Source of the DNA: Cocos nucifera
Lineage: Eukaryota > Streptophyta > Magnoliopsida > Arecales > Arecaceae
Length of the DNA: 64,000 nt
Assembly: GCA_006176705.1 (NCBI GenBank)
Contig: QRFJ01004242.1
Location: 62,001 to 126,000, forward strand
Reading direction: 5' to 3'
Made by a program: the position numbers and the translations under genes
In this document: positions 56,811 through 64,000 of the stretch, piece after piece
How positions within the stretch are numbered: the stretch's first letter is position 1
Layout of the letters: every line of letters begins with the position of its first letter
Notes under the pieces: model-generated
What the model was told of the DNA's origin: nothing
Database searches by the model: none
Seen by the model: the letters and a program-made list of their open reading frames with translations, nothing else

Positions 56811-58260
56811 GATTAGATCCGGCGGTCCAGATGCCTCCTCCGGCTTTCGTTTTTCCGCTTCTGCTTTTGTTTTTATTTCTTTCGTCCTTTACCGGCCGAC
56901 GGATTTATCTGCCTTCTTTGGCTTCGTGTACAGTTTAATTAATTAGCGAGTTTTATCTTATAAAAATTGCGAAATGTTCGTAAAACTACGATTTAGTACA
57001 GTACTGAATCGTTATAATCCGCCGATTAAATCGTAGGTTCGGATGTACGTCGCCTTTTTATCTTCGTAATAATCTGAATGCCGACAGCTCCTTTCAAAAT
57101 GAAAAGGCCAAAATGCCACCGGAATCTTTTGATTACTACCATCGGCAGATCCTGGGTCAGCGTTTAGGCCATTTGAGCCCGTGCAGTCGGCGGAGGACAT
57201 TATCGTCATTACAGTTCCATCCGAGATCGCCGACAACTGTTCCTTGATGAGTTGGTGGAGCCCATCGTACCCGCTACTACAATTACCAAAATAACCTCGT
57301 ATGTTAGTTTGTCTCCGGATTATCTTAGGGCATTTTGGTCACAGAAAAATTTAGGGGCCCGGGACGGCGTCGTCGCCGGGGGAAAGCTGGAGGGATGAAA
57401 TAATTTAATATTCTAAAATGAAAGCGGCCGCCGGATGCGCCGTATAAAGCCGAGGGCAGGTGGCAGCGGGGGTGGCAAACGGAGAAAGGCGGGTGGGTTG
57501 CGGGTCCCACTCGTGTGGCCATGAGGACGCGTCGGAAGCTCCGTCGTTAGGGCTGGAAGTCCTCGCTGCGTCACACCGGACATGCGGCGCCCACCAGCCG
57601 TCCGGCCCGGGTCAAAGCGAGCGTGCGTTGATGGGGCCCACCGCACCTCTCGCACGTGCGAGGCACCAGGGCTGGTAGGGCTTCGGTGCGCGGGACTCGC
57701 GCCGCTGGAGCGTCTCTATCACGTCCACGTGATGCAATAAAAAGGTGAAGAACCCGCCGGGGAATTCCCGACAGTGTGAGAGAGCGAATCTGGGCCGTGG
57801 AATTTAAGGTTGACGGGCGGGATGCGGTGGCAGGCGTACGATTACGAGAGAGGATGGGGAACTCAGGAAGGGATGGTGGTGTTCTGAAACAAGGAAATCA
57901 CGTGCAGGCGTGCAGGCTGGGGCGAAGCGGGGCCCAACGCTCGGCCATGGGAATATGGGATGATGGGAGCCACGGACACCATCGATGCATGGTTGATGGT
58001 CCGGACGGCGATGAGCATGCATGCGTATGGATATGTCTCCTGCGCATCTGTGTGTTTTCGACAGCTGAGCGGCACAAACAGCAATCAGCTCTTTTCTCCA
58101 GCCGACACACGACACGTTTCTTTTCCCCGTCATCCTGACCCATATTTTGGTAGTGGATTATTATAACTCCTGATGTAACACTTATAAAAATAAAAATAAA
58201 AAAATTGAAATAAGGACACAGAGACATCCAACGTAGCGGCAAACTATCATGGGCAAAATG
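56811..58260. other. 3' untranslated region of the ERF gene and downstream low-repeat DNA
   Basis: The 3' untranslated region probably occupies the first 150-200 bases (TTAATTAATTAGCGAG); no perfect AATAAA was seen there. 57300-58140 is GC-rich with CACGTG strings at about 57724-57731 and 57900-57905. The long frames on both strands (57776-58138 and 58242-57804) are overlapping composition artefacts with no known domain. A second promoter is possible but not supported by any downstream gene. Confidence 0.45.
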
Positions 58261-60435
58261 TTATATAAAAGATAACAATAAATAAAATATAATATTAAAT
58301 AAAAAATAAAAAATAAATTTAAAAAGAAATATTACAACGGCCCATTTACCATAGTGAATGCAATGTCCTTATCTTTGTGCATGATTCAAACCCTTCTTTG
58401 CCGCATTCTTCTTAGACTAATTTGTTTAAAATTATAAAATATAAATTTTTTCTAATTCAAAGAATGCAGAATAACTGAAAGATGTATATCACCATAGATC
58501 AATAAATGAATATATTAAATCAACTAAAATTATTAGATTAGAAAAAAAAAAAAGAAAAAAGAAAAGAGAATTAAATTAAATGAAAAATTATGAGGGCTTA
58601 AAAAGTTAAATATAAAATGTAGAAGAAAGAATAAAATAAATTCATCTGTAACCCTTTTATGTGGAATCTATTTCATATGCTCCTTTGCTTCTTTGCGACC
58701 CCAAGTTAGGGATGTCGCTAACCTTTGGTTGATTTGGAGGCAACCACTATCTTGTATATGCTGATCTTCCTTCGACTATCAGGAAGGCTTGAAGTGATGA
58801 GAGCAAAGTCCTTCCTATAAATAAGCCCGAGCACGAGTACCAACCACAATCCCTACTCAATAGGCAGGTTGAAGTCCTTTTTCTTAGTGCTAGCACTCTT
58901 TTTAGGAGATGGTTAACAAAGGGAAAGAGGTGAGGCGATGCTTCTTAATGGCCCAAAGTTGAAGGGGTGGGGCTGGTCATCCAACATAAACAAGAGGGAA
59001 GAAAATTGACGTGCGACGGACCGTAGCAAAAAGCAGCATTTTCGGTGTCCAATGGAGATCGTCTTTTAAAACCCACATGATAATTTTATCTTGCAATAAA
59101 ATAAAAAATTAAATAGAAGAAAATAGACACTTATCTTAATTAATAAATAAAAATATAAGATATAGAACATGCTCTTTTTCTCATTTAATTAGAATACCAT
59201 TTTAATGACTTTTATTTAGAAAAAATGGTTTATTTGGAAATTCTAGTGACTGTTCAGGGAAAAATGTTAATAGATGGAAATGTTTAAGATCCAGTAATAA
59301 CATACATGCGCTTTAAAATTTAGAAGGATTTTTACACATACATGTGCTTTAAGGATTTTCTTGCTTATTACATCTAATATTTTATCAATATTACATATAA
59401 TTTTTTTATCACTATTTATAAATTGATCAAAAAATATCAAATTTTAAATTGCATATAGCTGCTTTTGTGGGCTTTACATGGTCCTAATGCAGCAAATCCC
59501 ATGTTGTGACGAGGGGTTGCTAGGCGTGGACGTGTATTCCAAGTCCAAGACGGACCAACACATATTTGGAGCCTTGCAACTGGATTGCAAGCTGCAAGCT
59601 AAGCTATTAGGCCCGTGCAACTTTAGCCCGACCTGTGATTGGTTGACCTGCAGACAAATTAGCCATAAGACAAATTGCAATGCGAGCATCCAAAATCTAA
59701 GCTCGTCTCCACACTCCCAACGCCTCTATACCTCCCTCTCTATGGACCCCTCCAAATACACACCTCTTTATCGTGCTTCAACTCGAGGCTCCCACCTCTC
59801 ATGCATCTCCACACCGATGCCAGAGACCTCACAATTACTGGTAGATATATATCCTAGAAATTAAGTTGACCAACAGTTATAAACAGTCTAAAAACATAGT
59901 TTATAATTTTTATTTATTAAATTAATAATATTAAATTATTTTTTTATTTATGTTTGTATTTTAGTATTCATGAATCATTCAAAAAATTAATAAAATAATA
60001 ACATATATTCTTAAAAATTGAGAACTTGAGATATGTATCATTGATGGTTAGTTTTTAAATTACTTTCGACTGATGGACATTACGAAGATGATGGATGATC
60101 TAATGAGATTGGTGCATAGATCGTTTCCATTTGGATAGATGAGTCTTGAGTAAATAGTATGGAAAAATCGAGCGAGAGTACAGATGGTTGTTGGAGAACA
60201 ACAGTACTAATAGCATGATCATACGAGAAGTTACTTAGATGTCTACTCACTCATCAGTGTAGTGGTGTGACTAGTCCTTGACCTATAGTGTCTTGGCTAT
60301 TCATAGTGAGGTTGTTGTAGTTTGACTGTACATATACTTGGTTCCTAATCATTCAGACCTTTATGGTGTATATTGGTTGCAGTAAGTTCATTATAGAAGT
60401 AGGCTGCACCTATATATAATCTATTAATCTTAATA
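58261..60435. other. AT-rich intergenic DNA, unclassified
   Basis: I see no supportable gene. A 128-codon frame at 59478-59864 has no recognisable domain and lies in mixed-composition DNA. 59880-60430 looks like an old element end: it is moderately GC-balanced and has TATATATAATC near 60413. No LTR partner, PBS or TIR was found, so it stays unassigned. Confidence 0.4.
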
Positions 60436-60449
60436 CACTACTACAAAAA

Positions 60450-60800
60450 AATGGCTATGACAACGGTTTGTAACCACTGCCGTAGTCCAAAAAATCACTG
60501 CCATAGGCTATGGCAACGATTTTCTAACTGTTGCCACTGCGACCGTCGCCGTAGCTTTATAGCAGCGATTGATAGAACCATTGCCATAAATTGCCTATTG
60601 CAGCGATTTATAAACTGCTGCAATAGATCGAACTATCACAGCAGTTATGTAATCACTGCCATAAGATATCTATAGCAGCCGTACATAACCGCTACTATAG
60701 GTAATCTACAGCAGTGGTTTCTTAACCGCTGCCATAGGTCTAGTGTAGCGGTTGGCATAAATATGGCAGCGATTATAAAATCGCTGTCGTAGATCTTAAA
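60450..60800. repeat. Subterminal hairpin repeats of CACTA copy 2
   Basis: Imperfect palindromes such as GCAGCGATTTATAAACTGC, GCAGTTATGTAATCACTGC and GTGGTTTCTTAACCGCTGC recur every 35-45 bp, with arms of 7-9 bp around AT-rich centres. They match 25155-25560 in reverse. Confidence 0.85.
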
Positions 60801-60961
60801 TAATTAAAAAAATTAAAATTTTTATTTTTTTATATATTTTACCTGATAAATATAGATATATAAGAGAGGAAAATATAATAAACACAAAAGTTATTCTAAA
60901 ATACTAAAATTTTATTACTGAATAAAATTTATTATAATATTTTTTTAAAAAATAAAATACA

Positions 60962-62640
60962 TCAAAAGTCTCCTAAATCTACATCATCGTCGTCACCTAG
61001 AGCTGGAGCCGGAGCTAGAGCTAAAGCTGGAATGCGGGCCAACATATCCTCGAAGTTCATGACTTTAAAACGCATGCTGAGCATCGACATCATGTCTCTC
61101 ACGATGCCCTCCAGATAAGATACGCGCTCCTCAGTCCAATCTGCCCGCATCGTAGCATGATCTGTCCGTACCAATGCCTCCTCAAGCTCCTCCCGACTGA
61201 CGACACTGAAAGTCTGTGAGAAGATGCTCGCCTCAGATCAGTAGCTCATCGACATGTGTCTGGACCTGCATCGAATCCTCCTAGAGTGCTCAGGCCCTAA
61301 CTAATCCGGACCCTCACTCGCGAGCGTATCTAACTAATTCTGTAATTATAAATTAAAATAAAATTTTATAAAAAATACTATAATACTAATCATATATACT
61401 AATATATTTAGTACTTACGAAAATACGTCCGATCGCGGCGTTCATCGACCTGCCCATTTTATCCGTGCGGCTGGATCGGAAGATCTCACTATGGCTGGGC
61501 ATCATTCCATCTCTCATCAGCTATAATAAAGAATAAATTTATCAGAAAGATGATAAAAAATATGAATTTAATTTATCTAATAAGATTTAGAATTAATTAC
61601 CTCTCTATGCACACGACTGGCCATAGACTCGCGGTCTAGAGTGTTCGTATACTCCTAAGCTGCACGGTTCTCCCAATTCTGACGGAAGGTAGTCTAATAA
61701 GTATTCAAATAAATAATAAATATTTAAAAAATATTTAAATAAAATTTTAAGCGTATTGAAAAATTTAAAAGTTAGAAATTTTACCTCGAACTCCTAGCTC
61801 CTCCAGTGTCTAACCATCCTCCCCCACTGACTGAGAGGACAGTCCTGTATCCAAGGAACAAGCTACTTCGGAGTGTCTCGTTGGTGCTCGAGCCATCCTC
61901 TATGGAGCTTGACCTTATAACCCCGGTACAACTCTCTGATCTTTTTCAGTCGGACATCTCGAGTCCTCTCGTGATCGAAAAAATCATACCTCCTCTGCAC
62001 AAATTTATCAAAAATTAGTTACAAAATTATTCTAATTAAACATATATAGTGTAAACATATAAAATGCATAAATATAACTAAGATGCACGTACTTACCCAT
62101 ATCTCCTTCCATACCTGGTCCCTGATGGTAGCATCCATCAAATGCCAGTCTCTGGGCTCTACGGAAATGATGTCCGACCGCCTCACAAGCACTCCAAAAA
62201 AGGAATGCATCTCTCGCATAGTTTCTCTTACCAGCGTCCCCTCCACATCATACTGCACCATCACCTAATGCTGGTAGTTCCACACGTGTGCCATACGTGT
62301 GGGACCACGAAATGTCCAGCTGGATGATGCACTTACAATGCAAATACATTATGCAAATATATAAGTGTATAAATACTATATAAAAAATAAAATTATTCTA
62401 ATATAATAAAAACATACACTCAGATGCCTGCGACGATAGAGGCTCAGCTATCGGTGGAGTAGATGCCATCGGTGTAGTAGATGCCGTCAGTGGAGTAGAT
62501 GCCAACGATGAAGATCCCTGAGCAGCCGATGTCGAGGTGGATGGAGTATGCTCTGACTGCTTCTCGGATGCGGAACTGCATGTAATCCATCGAGAGGCAG
62601 GGGTAAAAGTTAGATGGCATTTCAGTACCATCATGATCTA
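60962..62640 (-). pseudogene. CACTA Transposase_24-like gene, copy 2
   Basis: Minus-strand blocks in order: 62634-62410 (Ser/Thr/Ala/Pro-rich, SASEKQSEHTPSTSTSAAQG), 62264-62090 (REMHSFFGVLVRRSDI and EPRDWHLMDATIRDQVWKEI), about 61990-61790 (RRYDFFDHERTR-like), about 61690-61600, about 61520-61430 (SEIFRSS-like) and 61340-60962. The last ends in a coiled coil (TDHATMRADWTEERVSYLEG), an Ala/Pro tail and DDDDVDLGDF. It is better preserved than copy 1: the 62264-62090 block has no stop where copy 1 has two. At least one stop remains in the last block (about 61230). Role as for copy 1: probable accessory DNA-binding transposase subunit. Confidence 0.7.
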
Positions 62641-63599
62641 CAACATTAATGAACATTAATCAACATAACATCATGACATATCAAATTCTATTCACTCGAA
62701 AGTCGAATCAGCTTCATGCATCAGCTCCATGCCTGAGACATCCGACTAGGGTCCTCCCCCAGCTGGCTCGATCATGGCTCAAGCTGGCTCGATTGTGTGC
62801 CATCCCCTCGATCACTTTCTCTCTCAATCTCTCTCATCGGTGATGGCGGCGAGGCCAAACCCCTCCCTTCCAGCTTTTTCATCCTCGATCTTTCTCTCTC
62901 TCTCTCTCGATCTCCCTCGCCGACGAGGCCAGACCCATCCCTCCCTCTCTCACTCTCTCGATCTCCCTCATCGGTAAGGCCGGACCCCATCCCTCCAGTG
63001 ATGCTGGCGAGGCCGGACCCCCTCCCTCCCACTCTCGCTCTCTTGATCTCCTTCTCGCGGTGAGGTCGGACCCCCTCCCTCCTCAATGATAGTGGCGAGG
63101 CTCACCTCCTTCCTTCCATTTTTTAGTTTTGGATCCGAATCGGGTCCGGATCCCTCCCTTCCTCTGGTACTTCAAGTACAAGATCCATCGGGTATTCGGA
63201 TTTGGATCCGGATACCAGTAATTAAAATTGGATCCTGGATCTGAATATCCAGATTTCAATCCGAACCCAATCCATTGATAGATCTAGTCCATATATGGCA
63301 CAGTCCAAGGCTACCATGGCACGACACGGCCCAAAAACTATGGCATGCAGATAATTATAATATTTATAATAAATATTTATAATATTTATTATAAATATTT
63401 TATAAATTATTATAAATATACATGATTAATAAATAATACTATAAAATTAAAAAAAATTATACCTGCGGCTATAGAGAGCGGGTCGCACCGAAAGCTCCGA
63501 GGGTCGTCGACGATGATGCTAGAGGAGGACGATGGCATTAGAGGTAACCTATGAAATAAAAGTAAGATAGTGAGATAGAGAAGAGAGAGAAAGAGGAAA

Positions 63600-63960
63600 A
63601 AGAGAGAGAGAGGGGGTCGGGGATGGGGGGGAGGGGCACAGTGATCGAAGGAGAGACGGGCAGGAGGGATGGTCGGACTGTTCGAGGGAGGGTCAGATGG
63701 AGGGGTGGGGGGGGTTGGGTGGGGGGTGGTGGGGTGGCGAGAAGGGATGGGGGGATGGGGGCCGGAGAGGGAGGGTCGGATGGAGGGGTGGGGGGTGCGG
63801 GGAGGGGCGGCTGGGGATGGGGGGCCGGAGAGGGAGGGGGAAGGAGGGGCGATGCTAGCCGAGGGGAAGGAGGGGCGACGCTGATCGGAGGAGGAGGGTC
63901 GACACCAGTCGTGGGGGGAGGAGGGTCGACGTCGATCGGGGGGTAGGAGGGGCGACACCG
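63600..63960 (+). repeat. G-rich tract with many runs of three or more G
   Basis: Over about 360 bp the + strand is dominated by GGGG and GGGGGG runs separated by 1-6 bases (for example GGGATGGGGGGATGGGGG). This composition favours G-quadruplex formation. It lies in the leader of CACTA copy 2; the equivalent in copy 1 (22033-22220, opposite strand sense) is C-rich but less extreme. The open frames across it are Gly/Arg or Pro/Ser artefacts. Confidence 0.8.
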
Positions 63961-64000
63961 GCTGGGGGGAGGAGCCTCACGGACGATAAAGAGGAGGGAG

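Larger units (their letters stand above)
60436..64000 (-). mobile_element. CACTA (En/Spm) transposon copy 2, running off the window
   Basis: The terminus CACTACTACAAAAAAATGGC starts at 60436. Inward come subterminal palindromes (60450-60800), then on the minus strand a Transposase_24-like gene (62640-60962), a GA/CT-rich minisatellite (62770-63110), and a C-rich leader with the frame PSSSSSIIVDDPRSFRCDPL (63958-63410). The order equals CACTA copy 1 read in the opposite direction. The other terminus lies beyond 64000. Confidence 0.82.

Noticed and set aside
56192..56938. Alternative frames over the ERF gene (Gly-rich and others)
   Set aside because: They are shadows in other frames; the 56208-56810 frame contains the complete AP2 domain and EAR motif.
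57776..58242. Long overlapping frames downstream of the ERF gene
   Set aside because: Open on both strands over the same DNA with no family resemblance; explained by GC-rich composition.
59478..59864. 128-aa ORF before CACTA copy 2
   Set aside because: No recognisable domain, no promoter or relatives in the window, and a smaller frame overlaps it.
63410..63958. 182-aa Pro/Ser-rich ORF in CACTA copy 2
   Set aside because: Mostly a product of C-rich low-complexity DNA; only the short DDPRSFRCDPL part is shared with copy 1, so a real gene of this length is not supported.

Overview
This is plant nuclear DNA, most likely from a monocot and possibly a palm (an inference from the GC-rich intronless ERF gene and from the style and density of the LTR elements; no species marker was seen). 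About nine tenths of the window is a nested and largely decayed transposable-element landscape. I can support one intact host gene, an intronless ERF-type AP2 transcription factor with a C-terminal EAR repression motif (56208-56810). It sits in a GC-richer, low-repeat island of about 5 kb (roughly 53.1-58.2 kb).

Layout. 1-3608: 3' end of a Ty3/gypsy Tat-type element on +, with a decayed antisense ORF (Transposase_28 type) and its 3' LTR. 3609-7213: a second Ty3/gypsy element on - (RT start, PR, gag, tRNA-Met PBS, LTR). 7214-10879: a non-autonomous, copia-like LTR element on - with no gag or pol. 10880-14933: body of a Tat element on - (RT, RNase H, second RNase H, integrase, a repeat array, then the antisense ORF). 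14934-22032: a complete but pol-less Athila-like element on + with 1.6-kb LTRs. 22033-25575: CACTA copy 1 on +. 25576-33156: Ty1/copia (SIRE-like) LTR and gag fragments, split by a second copia-like non-autonomous element (28324-31725). 33172-33341: a fold-back MITE. About 33.35-36652: another CACTA. 36653-38685: non-coding and very AT-rich DNA. 38686-39382: a short non-autonomous CACTA. 39384-47961: a pol-less Tat derivative on +, interrupted by a second member of the same family on - (42097-46505). 47962-51020: copia 3' region and LTR. 51021-53100: AT-rich remnants. 53.1-58.2 kb: ERF gene island. 58.2-60.4 kb: AT-rich, unclassified. 60436-64000: CACTA copy 2 on -, running off the window.

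The most unusual signal is the pol-less Tat family around 39.4-48.0 kb. Both members have lost almost all of pol but keep gag and the C-terminal tail of integrase, with different deletion junctions. They carry three repeat systems of about 45, 63 and 116 bp. The 63-bp array repeats a small hairpin (GGAGAT-AAG-ATCTCC) about twice per unit over some 24 units. The two members appear to have expanded different arrays, and the two LTRs of the inner member differ in length almost exactly by four 45-bp units.

All TE coding regions seen here are broken by stops and frameshifts, so the window holds no evidently autonomous element. Element boundaries were read by eye from TG...CA ends, PBS/PPT motifs and repeat pairing; no alignment or database search was run.
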